This document shows, piece after piece, positions 44,503 through 52,998 of a stretch of DNA of 64,000 bases. Positions within the stretch are counted from its first letter, which is position 1, and each line of letters starts with the position of its first letter. A model generated the notes under the pieces. It made no database searches. It was not told where the DNA came from and worked only from the letters and a program-made list of their open reading frames with translations. Location: positions 96,059-160,058 of the forward strand of contig CAMDAF010000001.1 of NCBI GenBank assembly GCA_945888525.1. Direction: 5' to 3'. The position numbers were made by a program, and so were the translations under genes. This stretch comes from Chitinophaga pinensis. GTDB lineage: Bacteria > Bacteroidota > Bacteroidia > NS11-12g > UBA955.

Positions 44503-45027
44503 CTAGTCTCTAAAAAGAACTTCTTCGCTTATTTTGCGGTAGTAGATGATAGAGCCACCTTTGGTGACCATCACTAAAAAGCCACGGTCAAGACTTATTT
44601 TATATTCCATTGGTGCCTCAAACATTGTTACAGATTGCCATTGTCTAAACACAAAAAACGGACTGTATAAGTTGCTGCCACTAATAGAATATTTTCCTTG
44701 ATAACCTCTTTCTCTTCTTGCATAGGTTGAGTCTTTGGCATAACCACAACCTAATACACGTTTGTCAAAACTAAAATATTGAAGGTTATAAAACCAATAG
44801 TCGGTGTATTTACCACTGTTGGAGCGGTACATAAAAACTTTCTCAGGGTATTTATTGCTCAAAAGTTGACTAAATACGCTGTCACGTCTATACATAACAA
44901 TGATATTGGTGTCTTGACTGCACATGGCTGCAATGGCCCAAGTACCTTTTATGTTTTCAAGTTTTACTTGGGCTTGCAAAAAGCCGCAAGAAAGACTAAG
45001 GCTGAGTATAAGAACTCTGAATTCCAT
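44503..45027 (-). CDS. Hypothetical exported protein
   Basis: A 174-aa protein with a signal peptide (MEFRVLILSLSLSCGFLQAQ) and a beta-rich body containing GTWAIAAMCS, YWFYNLQYFSFDKR and a closing GGSIIYYRKI. The pattern recalls small lipocalin-like secreted proteins, but no family can be named. It starts 9 nt after the deoxyhypusine-synthase-like gene and is probably co-transcribed. Confidence 0.7.
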   Translation of the reverse strand: MEFRVLILSLSLSCGFLQAQVKLENIKGTWAIAAMCSQDTNIIVMYRRDSVFSQLLSNKYPEKVFMYRSNSGKYTDYWFYNLQYFSFDKRVLGCGYAKDSTYARRERGYQGKYSISGSNLYSPFFVFRQWQSVTMFEAPMEYKISLDRGFLVMVTKGGSIIYYRKISEEVLFRD

Positions 45028-45036
45028 GGCATCTAA

Positions 45037-46011
45037 TTACCAACCCAAGATCCAAGCAAACATAAGCGGAGCAACAATTGTTGCATCGCTTTCTACAATG
45101 AATTTTGGTGTTGTGATATCCAACTTACCCCAGGTGATTTTTTCGTTTGGAACAGCACCTGAATAAGAACCATAACTGGTTGTTGAATCTGAAATTTGGC
45201 AGAAATAGCTCCAAAATGGCACATCATGCCATTCCAAATCTTGGTACATCATTGGCACGACACAAATAGGGAAGTCACCGGCAATACCGCCACCAATTTG
45301 GAAAAAGCCTACACCTTTTCCGCCACTGTTAGCTCTGTACCATTCGGTCAACCAAACCATATACTCTATACCACTTTTCATGGTTGATGCTTTTAATTCG
45401 TTTTTGATAATGTAACTAGCGAAAATATTGCCCATGGTAGAATCTTCCCATCCCGGAACTACAATTGGAATGTTTTTTTCAGCAGCAGCGAGCATCCAGC
45501 TATTCTTCGGATCTATTTCATAATATTGCTCCAGAACACCGCTTAACAGCATTTTATACATGAATTCATGTGGGAAGTAACGCTCACCTTTGTTGTCTGC
45601 ATCTTTCCAAATCTCATGTATGTGTTTTTGCAATCTTCTAAAAGCTTCTTCTTCGGGAATACAAGTGTCTGTTACACGGTTATAATGGTTTTCCAATAAA
45701 TCCCATTCATCTTGCGGCGTAAGTTCTCTGTAGTTAGGAACCCTTTTGTAATGGCTGTGCGCAACTAAGTTCATAATGTCTTCTTCTAAGTTGGCACCAG
45801 TGCAACTGATGATGGCAATTTTATCTTGACGGATCATTTCAGCTAATGAAATGCCTAATTCAGCTGTACTCATTGCACCAGCTAGAGTTACCATCATTTT
45901 TCCACCTTCGTTTAAATGGGTTTCATAACCTTTAGCAGCATCCATAAGGGCTGCAGCATTAAAGTGTCTGTAGTGGTGTTCAATAAATTGAGATACGGGT
46001 CCTTTATTCAT
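45037..46011 (-). CDS. Deoxyhypusine-synthase-like protein
   Basis: A 324-aa NAD-dependent enzyme family member. Seen: GGKMMVTLAGAMSTAELG, ISCTGANLEEDIMNLVAHSHY, PIVVPGWEDSTMGNIF, GGGIAGDF, and the catalytic lysine in NEKITWGKLD (Lys296), as in eukaryotic DHS. Bacteria have no eIF5A, and bacterial homologues have been linked to spermidine/homospermidine-type chemistry, so a polyamine role is more likely than hypusination. ATG 46011 is chosen because the longer frame (from 46098) runs through both the TATTTTTG promoter element and a terminator hairpin. Confidence 0.9.
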   Translation of the reverse strand: MNKGPVSQFIEHHYRHFNAAALMDAAKGYETHLNEGGKMMVTLAGAMSTAELGISLAEMIRQDKIAIISCTGANLEEDIMNLVAHSHYKRVPNYRELTPQDEWDLLENHYNRVTDTCIPEEEAFRRLQKHIHEIWKDADNKGERYFPHEFMYKMLLSGVLEQYYEIDPKNSWMLAAAEKNIPIVVPGWEDSTMGNIFASYIIKNELKASTMKSGIEYMVWLTEWYRANSGGKGVGFFQIGGGIAGDFPICVVPMMYQDLEWHDVPFWSYFCQISDSTTSYGSYSGAVPNEKITWGKLDITTPKFIVESDATIVAPLMFAWILGW

Positions 46012-46028
46012 GACTATAATTATTGGCG

Positions 46029-46036
46029 CAAAAATA
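46029..46036 (-). promoter_or_regulatory. -7 element of the deoxyhypusine-synthase-like gene
   Basis: TATTTTTG followed by CG on the minus strand, 17 nt before ATG 46011. Confidence 0.55.
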
Positions 46037-46086
46037 GGTCTATTAAATCGAAAAGTATAAAAATAAGTACACGATATTTTACATAA

Positions 46087-46123
46087 AAAAAGGTTCATTC
46101 CGTTTCTAGAAATGAACCTTTTT
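46087..46123 (-). terminator. Terminator after the TylF-like methyltransferase
   Basis: AAAAAGGTTCATT and AATGAACCTTTTT form a perfect 13-bp stem around an 11-nt loop. A T run follows on the minus strand. Confidence 0.9.
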
Positions 46124-46142
46124 GATGGTGGTCTAATAAGAA

Positions 46143-46883
46143 TTATTTAACCACAACCATTGCGATTTGGTAATAATTGTTGACTGACCCAATTAACTTA
46201 AATTTTCTGTAAAACGTTTCTTCAAATATTTTTAAAGCGTAGTATTCACTATTCGGCACATTGAATTCATCAAATAATATGATATCACCTTCCTTGAAAA
46301 ATGGAGATAGGGTGCACAGGCCAAACAAAGTTGAAGAGAACAAATCAGCATCAAAATGAATGATTTTCCTTTTGCCATTGTCAAGGTTGTTCTCTTTCAA
46401 GAAAGTTGGCAATGTGTCTTGAAACAATCCTTTTATAAAACTGGCACGTTCATCTGTAATATCAGGAATACCAACTGCATTCATGCTGCCTTTTTTGAAA
46501 TTCAAGCCCCAAGCCTCTGGCAAACCTTCGAATGTATCAAATCCGTAAAATTTACTTTTCGGATTGGTGTTGTTGTTTAACCACCATTTAAATGATTGTC
46601 CTTTGTAAACTCCCAACTCAATATAATCTACTTCCAAATCTGACAATTGCATTTTTTGGGAAATGTTCTCATAAAGATTGTAACGTCGATTGTGGTCTCT
46701 TTTCCATGTAAAGAAATCATTCATTATGGTTTTGTCTTTTTGTTCGTTCACCCATTTGCTAATATTTAAAGTGTTTGCAATTAACAACAACGGCTTGCTT
46801 AAAAAAGAAAGGTAAACACCTGGTCTTAGCCAATAGATGATTCCTTTTAGGCTTACTTGAATGGTTTTTAGAAATGACTTCAT
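46143..46883 (-). CDS. TylF/MycF-type O-methyltransferase
   Basis: A 246-aa SAM- and Mg-dependent sugar O-methyltransferase family member. Motifs: YIELGVYKGQSFKWWL (SAM site), FYGFDTFEGLPEAWG, KGLFQDTLPTFL, and the metal-binding KIIHFDADLFSSTLFGLC with ILFDEFNVPNSE. Homologues methylate antibiotic or polysaccharide sugars; the local substrate is unknown. It has its own TTCG-type promoter and a strong terminator. Confidence 0.9.
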   Translation of the reverse strand: MKSFLKTIQVSLKGIIYWLRPGVYLSFLSKPLLLIANTLNISKWVNEQKDKTIMNDFFTWKRDHNRRYNLYENISQKMQLSDLEVDYIELGVYKGQSFKWWLNNNTNPKSKFYGFDTFEGLPEAWGLNFKKGSMNAVGIPDITDERASFIKGLFQDTLPTFLKENNLDNGKRKIIHFDADLFSSTLFGLCTLSPFFKEGDIILFDEFNVPNSEYYALKIFEETFYRKFKLIGSVNNYYQIAMVVVK

Positions 46884-46897
46884 TTTTCTTGGGCTTG

Positions 46898-46905
46898 CGA
46901 AATTA
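46898..46905 (-). promoter_or_regulatory. -7 element of the TylF-like gene
   Basis: TAATTTCG followed by CA on the minus strand, 14 nt before ATG 46883. Confidence 0.5.
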
Positions 46906-46926
46906 ATGATTTAGAATCTAAAATCA

Positions 46927-47682
46927 TTAACTGCTCATCACACTTCCGCAATTAATATCAACGACTTGACCAGTAATGGCTTTTTGGCTTAGTAAATAAA
47001 ACACTAAATCTGCAATTTCTTCCGGTTCAGCCATCCTTCCCAATGGAACACTTTTCATGGCGAGTTTGTAAAATTCTTCGGATGTAATGCCAAGGCCATT
47101 TGCAATGCCTTGCATGCCTTCTTTAGACATTGTGGTGTTTACCCATCCTGGACTAATGGCATTTACCAATATATTGTTTTCTGCTAATTCCATCGCCCAA
47201 CTGCGCATTAATCCTAGCAATCCTGCTTTTGACGCACAATAGGCTGTGTAATTTTTGACCCCCAATCGAGCCAATACACTTGAGGTTAGTAAGATGTGCT
47301 TTTTTTCTCCTGTAGAACTTTTCAACTGTGGTAAAAAAGAATTGACAAAGTAATAAGTTCCTGACAAATTGGTGTCTAGAATCTCATTCCAACGGTCTTC
47401 TTCCCCGTAATGGTTTTCTCCGCCAACTCCAGCATTTGCTATGATTCCATCAATGTGCGCACCATTTAATATGTTTGAAACTTCTTCACAATTTTCTTTT
47501 AACCGAATGTCGGTAGTTACCACCAAATGGTTGCCCGGTGCAAGTAATTTATGCGTCTCTTCAAGTTTGTCTGGGTTTCTACCCACAAGTATGATCCCTG
47601 CACCTTCTTTGGCTAGTCTTAATGCAATGGCTCTGCCAATGCCGCTTCCGGCGCCGCTTATGATGTACCGATTGTTTTTCAT
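46927..47682 (-). CDS. SDR-family oxidoreductase
   Basis: A 251-aa short-chain dehydrogenase/reductase: cofactor motif SGAGSGIGRAIALRLA, NAGVGGENHYG, the Ser of LLTSSVLARLG, the YxxxK pair in YTAYCASKAG, and NAISPGWVNTTMSK. Probably NAD(P)-dependent; the substrate is unknown. ATG 47682 is used, as it precedes the beta1 strand directly; the longer frame starts at GTG 47697. Confidence 0.9.
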   Translation of the reverse strand: MKNNRYIISGAGSGIGRAIALRLAKEGAGIILVGRNPDKLEETHKLLAPGNHLVVTTDIRLKENCEEVSNILNGAHIDGIIANAGVGGENHYGEEDRWNEILDTNLSGTYYFVNSFLPQLKSSTGEKKHILLTSSVLARLGVKNYTAYCASKAGLLGLMRSWAMELAENNILVNAISPGWVNTTMSKEGMQGIANGLGITSEEFYKLAMKSVPLGRMAEPEEIADLVFYLLSQKAITGQVVDINCGSVMSS

Positions 47683-47793
47683 AATCAAATAAAGCACGCA
47701 ATATAAAATAATATTTTAATCTTCATATTTTGTATTTTGAATTATTCTATAAAATTTATCGATTAGACTATATGCAGTTCAAATAAGAATGGA

Positions 47794-47801
47794 TATTTTT
47801 G
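47794..47801 (+). promoter_or_regulatory. -7 element inside the annotated 5' end of the GNAT-like gene
   Basis: TATTTTTG followed by CA lies between ATG 47789 and GTG 47807, 5 nt before the GTG. Confidence 0.5.
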
Positions 47802-47806
47802 CACTT

Positions 47807-48919
47807 GTGAAATATGATCTAATATCAGTAGAAGGAAAGGCTTTATCAAAAGAGTTTACAGATTTCCCTAAAAGTTTATATGCAGGGGATAAGAATTATA
47901 TCATGCCTTTGGATGTTGACATCGAGCAGGTTTTTGACCCTGCTTTTAATAAAGCTTTTGAAAACGGCGAATGCAAAAGATGGTTGTTGAAAGACCATGG
48001 AAAAACAATCGGAAGAATAGCGGCATTTTATTCCAAAATTGAAAATACAGCAGTTATCACGGGGGCTTGTGGCTTTTTTGAATGTATTAATTCATTTGAT
48101 GCGGCTTCTCAGCTTTTTGATACGGCCAAACATTGGTTGATAGAAAACAAATGTGAATACATGGATGGCCCAGTTAATTTTGGCGACAGAGATAGCTTTT
48201 GGGGTTTAATGGTTGAAGGATTTGCAAGTCCAAGTTATAGAGAAAACTACAATTTACCATATTATCAAAACCTTTTTGAAACCTATGGATTTACCTCTGA
48301 AATTGGTCAAACGACCTCTTTAATTGAAAAAGAATCTTTCAATTTTGAGAGATTTAGCAAATTAGCCACCAGAGTGATGGCTAACCCAGCCTATACCTTT
48401 GATTACATCCACAAAGATAATTTAGAAAAATACGCTAAAGATTTTATTGAAATCTATAACCAAGCATGGGCTTTCCATGAGAATTTTGTGCCAATGACCA
48501 TGGATAAAATCATGGTTAGAATGAAACAAATGAAACCGATTTTAATTGAAAAGCTAAACGTATTTGCTTACCATGATGGCAAACCTGTTGGTTTTTATAT
48601 CAATGTTTTAGATGTCAACCAAATTTTTAAACATGTCAATGGTAAAATGAATTTATTGGGCAAACTTAAATTCTTGTATTACAAAGGTTTTGTGAAGCGT
48701 GTTAGAGGCATTGTTTTTGGAGTCATACCTGCACACCATAATTTAGGGGTTGAAGTTGCTATGATTATGCATTTTAGAGCGGCATTAATTCAAGACCGAT
48801 ACAACCAAAATGAATTGGCTTGGGTGGGCGACTTTAATCCTAAAATGCTGAGCATGTTTGAGTCTATGGGTGCTAAACCAATTAAAAAGCACATCACTTA
48901 CCGCTACAATTTCAATTAA
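47807..48919 (+). CDS. GNAT-like hypothetical protein
   Basis: A ~370-aa cytoplasmic protein, conserved-looking in Bacteroidota. An N-terminal segment FTDFPKSLYAGDKNYIMPLD precedes two acyltransferase-like halves (KTIGRIAAFYSKI; EYMDGPVNFGDRDSFWGLMV; DGKPVGFYINVLD). No activity is known to me. The frame opens at ATG 47789, but the only -7 element (47794-47801) lies downstream of that ATG. GTG 47807 then sits exactly 5 nt from it, as in other leaderless genes here, so I prefer GTG. It is followed at 9 nt by a glycosyltransferase gene. Confidence 0.8.
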   Translation: MKYDLISVEGKALSKEFTDFPKSLYAGDKNYIMPLDVDIEQVFDPAFNKAFENGECKRWLLKDHGKTIGRIAAFYSKIENTAVITGACGFFECINSFDAASQLFDTAKHWLIENKCEYMDGPVNFGDRDSFWGLMVEGFASPSYRENYNLPYYQNLFETYGFTSEIGQTTSLIEKESFNFERFSKLATRVMANPAYTFDYIHKDNLEKYAKDFIEIYNQAWAFHENFVPMTMDKIMVRMKQMKPILIEKLNVFAYHDGKPVGFYINVLDVNQIFKHVNGKMNLLGKLKFLYYKGFVKRVRGIVFGVIPAHHNLGVEVAMIMHFRAALIQDRYNQNELAWVGDFNPKMLSMFESMGAKPIKKHITYRYNFN

Positions 48920-48928
48920 GTTAAGCAT

Positions 48929-50116
48929 TTGAAAATACTTTTTATTGCCAACCGTTTTCCTTATCCGCCATTTCGTGGCGATAAACTAAAGATATACAAT
49001 CTTTCCAAGCGCTTGGCTGAAAAGAACGAAATTCATCTTATTACCTTCACTGAACAAAAATCTGATTTACAATACCTTGATAAACTAAATCCAATATTTA
49101 AAAGAATGGAAATAGTTCATTTACCCAAATTGCAAAGTTTGTTTCATTCTGCAATTGGATTGTTTCAGAAATTGCCTTTACAAGTTCAGTATTTTAAATC
49201 AAGAGACTTTTCAGCCCGTTTAAAACAACTGCTGTCAGAAGAAAAATATGATGCCATACATGTCCAGCACATACGTATGGCGCAATATGCTATTGCATAC
49301 AAACAATATTTCAGAATTCTAGATTTGCCAGATGCTTTCTCTCTTTATTGGCAAAGAAGAAAAGAAGTGCCGAGAAGTTTTTTGTCAAAATGGCTTGATA
49401 ATATTGAGTCTAAAAGAGTAATAAACTATGAGAAGTATGTTCTAAATGAATTTGATTTGAATTTGGTTTGTTCGCGTGAAGACCAAGAATTCTTAATTCA
49501 AACACATAAAGTCGGCAATATAGAATTATTGCCCAACGGGGTAGATACCCAGCAGTTTAAGCCTGGCAAGCACGACTATTCACACAATGAAACCTTGCTT
49601 TTTACAGGGAATATGGATTATGATCCCAATGTTGATGCTGTATTGTATTTCGTCGATGAAATATTGCCAATTATATTAAAATCATTTCCCAAAGTGAAAT
49701 TTCTCATTGCAGGACAAAGGCCGATTGATAAAGTAAGGGAATTAGATAATGGCAATAATATTTTGGTAACTGGATTTATTCCAGACTTGTCGGAGACCTA
49801 CAACAGTGCAAGTGTCGTTGTGGCCCCTTTGCGTTTTGGTGCAGGAACACAAAATAAAGTTTTAGAAGCCATGTCGATGGGGATACCGGTTGTCTGTTCA
49901 AATATTGGATTCGAAGGACTTGGAATTGATGACGGGCAGGGAGCTTTTATGAGATTGCGTGCATCTGATTTTGCCGATCAAGTAGTTACGCTTCTGTCGA
50001 ATAAAGATTTAAGAGAAAACACAGGTAAAAAAGGAATAGAAGTTATACAGAAATCATTTACCTGGGAAACCATTGCAGAACGATTGTCTTCGTTTTTAAG
50101 CCGTGGAATTAAATAA
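48929..50116 (+). CDS. Glycosyltransferase (GT4-type)
   Basis: A 395-aa GT-B glycosyltransferase. N-terminal ILFIANRFPYPPFRGDKLKI is typical of the TIGR03087-like sugar transferase group; the C-terminal half has LFTGNMDYDPNVDAVLYF, VTGFIPDLSETYNSASVVVA and APLRFGAGTQNKVLEAMSMG. The start is TTG 48929: an in-frame stop (48917-48919) lies just before and no ATG fits. The 3' end overlaps the convergent MFS gene by 8 nt. Confidence 0.88.
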   Translation: MKILFIANRFPYPPFRGDKLKIYNLSKRLAEKNEIHLITFTEQKSDLQYLDKLNPIFKRMEIVHLPKLQSLFHSAIGLFQKLPLQVQYFKSRDFSARLKQLLSEEKYDAIHVQHIRMAQYAIAYKQYFRILDLPDAFSLYWQRRKEVPRSFLSKWLDNIESKRVINYEKYVLNEFDLNLVCSREDQEFLIQTHKVGNIELLPNGVDTQQFKPGKHDYSHNETLLFTGNMDYDPNVDAVLYFVDEILPIILKSFPKVKFLIAGQRPIDKVRELDNGNNILVTGFIPDLSETYNSASVVVAPLRFGAGTQNKVLEAMSMGIPVVCSNIGFEGLGIDDGQGAFMRLRASDFADQVVTLLSNKDLRENTGKKGIEVIQKSFTWETIAERLSSFLSRGIK

Positions 50117-51338
50117 TTTGATTTGCATTCTTTTTGTAAACCACCCTTACCCAAATAAATGCAAGCAAGATTAAAAATGCGCCCAAATACATTGGAGCTC
50201 CAGGAAGTTCTAGAATTGCGTTCTCGCCACTAAACACCGCAAATAAATTATTCATAAGCAAGGGTCCAATAATGGCAGTTATACTCATAATACTGGTCAT
50301 GCCCCCAGAAAGCTCTCCTTGCTCATTTGCGGCAACTGAGCTGCTCATTTCACTCTGAAGTGCTGGACCAGCAATTCCACCTAGGCAATAGATGCTAGTG
50401 GACGCAAACATCATCCAAGATTGATTGGCCATGGCGAACAAAAGCATACCAATGCAATAAAGGAAAAATCCCAATTGAATAGATTTTTGATTTCCAAGTT
50501 TCGGTACAATTACTCGAATCAAACCCCCTTGGACTATTGCAACCATTAAACCCACCATGCCAAGTGATAAACCAATCATTTTTTCATCCCAATGAAATTT
50601 GTATTTGGTATAATAAGGCCAATTAGATTGCACAGCATGCGAGGCCAAATACAATAAAAAGAGAGGCACCATTAACTGCAATACTTTTTTGTATTTCTTC
50701 AATTGCACAAGGGTTCCAATCGGATTTGATCTGCTCCAATCAAACTTTCTACGGTTTTCTTTTGATAAACTTTCAGGCAATAAGAAATAACATAAACCAG
50801 CATTTAAAAGTGAAAAAATCGCTGCAACATAGAAAGGAGCTCGCAAGCTAATTTGAGCAGCTAAGCCGCCAATAACAGGGCCGAGTATAAATCCCACACC
50901 AAAAGCGACACCAATTAATCCGAAGTTTTGCGCTCTTTTTTCAGGGCTGCTGATATCGGCAATATAAGAACTTGCGGTGGTAAAACTAGCCCCACAAATT
51001 CCTGCAATGACCCGCCCAACTAATAGCACCGGAATACTCCATGCAAATGCGTGAAAGATATAGTCAAGCCCTAGCCCAAACAACGAAATCAGAATAATTG
51101 GTCTGCGGCCATATTGATCGCTTAAATTACCCATAATAGGTGCAAAAAGGAATTGAGGAAAGGCAAAAGCAAATACCATCCAAGCGCCAACACTTGAGGC
51201 CTCTGAAATGGTGTATCCACCAAGTTGTGATAACAAGTTTGGAATGATGGGAATGATTATACCGATTCCGATGACATCAATTAACAAGGTGATGAAAATT
51301 AATGTAAGGGCATATTTACCGGTCTTAGTATTGGTCAT
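50109..51338 (-). CDS. MFS transporter, TetA-like drug:proton antiporter
   Basis: A 409-aa, twelve-helix major facilitator. Motif A GNLSDQYGRRPIILISL, motif C-like GFILGPVIGGLAAQ, and DVIGIGIIIPIIPNLL in helix 1 place it in the DHA1/TetA group. Probable efflux of a drug or metabolite; resistance to tetracycline cannot be inferred. Single gene, divergent from the E2 gene. Confidence 0.9.
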   Translation of the reverse strand: MTNTKTGKYALTLIFITLLIDVIGIGIIIPIIPNLLSQLGGYTISEASSVGAWMVFAFAFPQFLFAPIMGNLSDQYGRRPIILISLFGLGLDYIFHAFAWSIPVLLVGRVIAGICGASFTTASSYIADISSPEKRAQNFGLIGVAFGVGFILGPVIGGLAAQISLRAPFYVAAIFSLLNAGLCYFLLPESLSKENRRKFDWSRSNPIGTLVQLKKYKKVLQLMVPLFLLYLASHAVQSNWPYYTKYKFHWDEKMIGLSLGMVGLMVAIVQGGLIRVIVPKLGNQKSIQLGFFLYCIGMLLFAMANQSWMMFASTSIYCLGGIAGPALQSEMSSSVAANEQGELSGGMTSIMSITAIIGPLLMNNLFAVFSGENAILELPGAPMYLGAFLILLAFIWVRVVYKKNANQII

Positions 51339-51351
51339 AAATTTTAAAATG

Positions 51352-51359
51352 CGAAATTA
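51352..51359 (-). promoter_or_regulatory. -7 element of the MFS gene
   Basis: TAATTTCG followed by CA on the minus strand, 13 nt before ATG 51338. Confidence 0.5.
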
Positions 51360-51477
51360 AACTACTCTTTATATTTTTGAATCTATATTTTTAATTTGTT
51401 TGCGCTCATTTGTTTGGCAAATATTTGAAGTGTAAAAAGTGGCACTGAATTAATTCATTAATTTTCAAATTAAATTG

Positions 51478-51485
51478 TATTTTTG
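51478..51485 (+). promoter_or_regulatory. -7 element of the E2 gene
   Basis: TATTTTTG followed by CA, 16 nt before ATG 51502. It overlaps the false TTG start at 51475. Confidence 0.6.
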
Positions 51486-51501
51486 CACCCTAAATAAGAA
51501 T

Positions 51502-52845
51502 ATGGCGCAGTTTGAATTAATCATGCCTAAAATGGGCGAAAGTATTGCAGAGGCAACCATTACCAAATGGTTGAAGAACGAAGGTGATACCATCAAATTA
51601 GATGAAGCAATTGTTGAAATTGCTACAGATAAGGTTGACTCTGAAGTTCCTTCAACAGGAGAGGGTGTATTAATTAAAAAACTTTGGAATGAGGGTGATG
51701 TTGTGCCTGTAGGTTCAGCCATTGCTTTAATTGGCTCAGCTGCTTCTGCTGTTGCAAGCAGTTCTGCGCCAGCTCCAGTTGCAAATCCAGAAGTAAAGGT
51801 TGAGACTGTGGTTCAAGCGGCGGCAATTGCACAACAATCTGTTGATGCAGCCAGCAATATGGTTTCATTAGCCAATTCTGAAGAAGGAAGATTTTATTCT
51901 CCGTTGGTGTTAAATATTGCAAGAACAGAGGGTATTGGTATGGCTGAGCTTGACCTTATTCCGGGTTCAGGTAAAGACAACCGAGTGACCAAAGCAGATA
52001 TACTTAAATATGTTGAAGGTGGAAGAACTGCACAAACCAATGTTCCTTCAATTACTGCCCCTGTGCCAGTTGTAAGTTCAACTGTAAACAAAGTATCTGA
52101 ATCTAAACCAACGGCATCAAAAGTTACAATCATGCCAGGCGATGAAATAATTGAAATGGACCGCATGCGCAAAATCATTGCCGATCATATGGTGATGAGT
52201 GTGACAACCAGCCCACACGTTACATCTTTTGTTGAGGCGGATGTTACCAATTTGGTTCAATGGAGAGAAAAGATTAAAGGTAAATTCGAGAAAAAAGAAG
52301 GTGAAAAAATCACTTTCACGCCAATATTTATTGAAGCTGTTGTAAAAGCCATTAAAGATTTTCCAATGATTAACATTTCTTTGGATGGCAACAATATCGT
52401 TAAACGTAAAAATATTAACATTGGTATGGCTGCTGCCTTGCCTTCTGGAAACTTAATTGTTCCAGTGATTAAGAATGCGGATACCAAAAACCTACTTGGT
52501 TTGGTTAAAGATGTAAATGATTTGGCAAGAAGAGCAAGAGAAAACAAATTAACTCCAGATGAAATATCTGGCGGTACCTATACCATAACCAACGTTGGTA
52601 CTTTTGGAAACGTAATGGGAACGCCTATTATCAACCAACCTCAAGTAGCCATTTTGGCCGTTGGTGCCATCCGCAAAAAACCAGCTGTTTTAGAAACTGA
52701 ATATGGTGATGTTATTGCAATCAGACACATGATGTTCTTAAGCCATAGCTACGACCATAGGGTAGTAGATGGTGCTTTGGGTGGCGCTTTCGTAAGAAGA
52801 GTTGCCGATTACCTAGAGCAATGGGATGTGAATAGAGAAATCTAA
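51502..52845 (+). CDS. 2-oxoacid dehydrogenase E2 component (dihydrolipoyl acyltransferase)
   Basis: A 447-aa E2: N-terminal lipoyl domain with Lys44 in EIATDKVDSE, an Ala/Val-rich linker, a peripheral-subunit-binding domain (YSPLVLNIARTEGIGMAELD ... VTKADILKYV), a second linker and the catalytic domain with SHSYDHRVVDGA. Which oxoacid (2-oxoglutarate, branched-chain or pyruvate) is undecided; the sequence type fits branched-chain or general E2. E1 and E3 genes are not adjacent. ATG 51502 is chosen on promoter position and lipoyl-domain start. Confidence 0.93.
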   Translation: MAQFELIMPKMGESIAEATITKWLKNEGDTIKLDEAIVEIATDKVDSEVPSTGEGVLIKKLWNEGDVVPVGSAIALIGSAASAVASSSAPAPVANPEVKVETVVQAAAIAQQSVDAASNMVSLANSEEGRFYSPLVLNIARTEGIGMAELDLIPGSGKDNRVTKADILKYVEGGRTAQTNVPSITAPVPVVSSTVNKVSESKPTASKVTIMPGDEIIEMDRMRKIIADHMVMSVTTSPHVTSFVEADVTNLVQWREKIKGKFEKKEGEKITFTPIFIEAVVKAIKDFPMINISLDGNNIVKRKNINIGMAAALPSGNLIVPVIKNADTKNLLGLVKDVNDLARRARENKLTPDEISGGTYTITNVGTFGNVMGTPIINQPQVAILAVGAIRKKPAVLETEYGDVIAIRHMMFLSHSYDHRVVDGALGGAFVRRVADYLEQWDVNREI

Positions 52846-52940
52846 AAGCACAAGTTCTACAGCTACATTTTTAATTCAATTTGGCATTTTTAACAACTTG
52901 AGTGCAAAATTTTAGGTTTGGTTTTTTAGTCTAAATTTCA

Positions 52941-52957
52941 ATGAAAGTGACTTTCAT
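52941..52957. promoter_or_regulatory. Perfect palindrome, probable activator site
   Basis: ATGAAAGT-G-ACTTTCAT, 17 bp with a single central base. Its centre is about 46 nt upstream of the transcription start predicted from the -7 element at 52983-52990, a spacing usual for activators of CRP/FNR type. The regulator is not identified. Confidence 0.6.
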
Positions 52958-52982
52958 CACCTAATTAATCCTCTCAAGTGTT

Positions 52983-52990
52983 TAAATTTG
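52983..52990 (+). promoter_or_regulatory. -7 element of the cytochrome/YceI operon
   Basis: TAAATTTG followed by CA, 8 nt before ATG 52999. No -33 TTTG, consistent with activator dependence. Confidence 0.6.
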
Positions 52991-52998
52991 CAAGATAT

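Noticed and set aside
46012..46098. N-terminal extension of the deoxyhypusine-synthase-like protein
   Set aside because: It spans a -7 element and runs into the terminator hairpin of the upstream gene.
50109..51338. Tetracycline-resistance gene
   Set aside because: The MFS protein has TetA-like motifs, but many chromosomal exporters of this group do not confer resistance and no mobile context is present.
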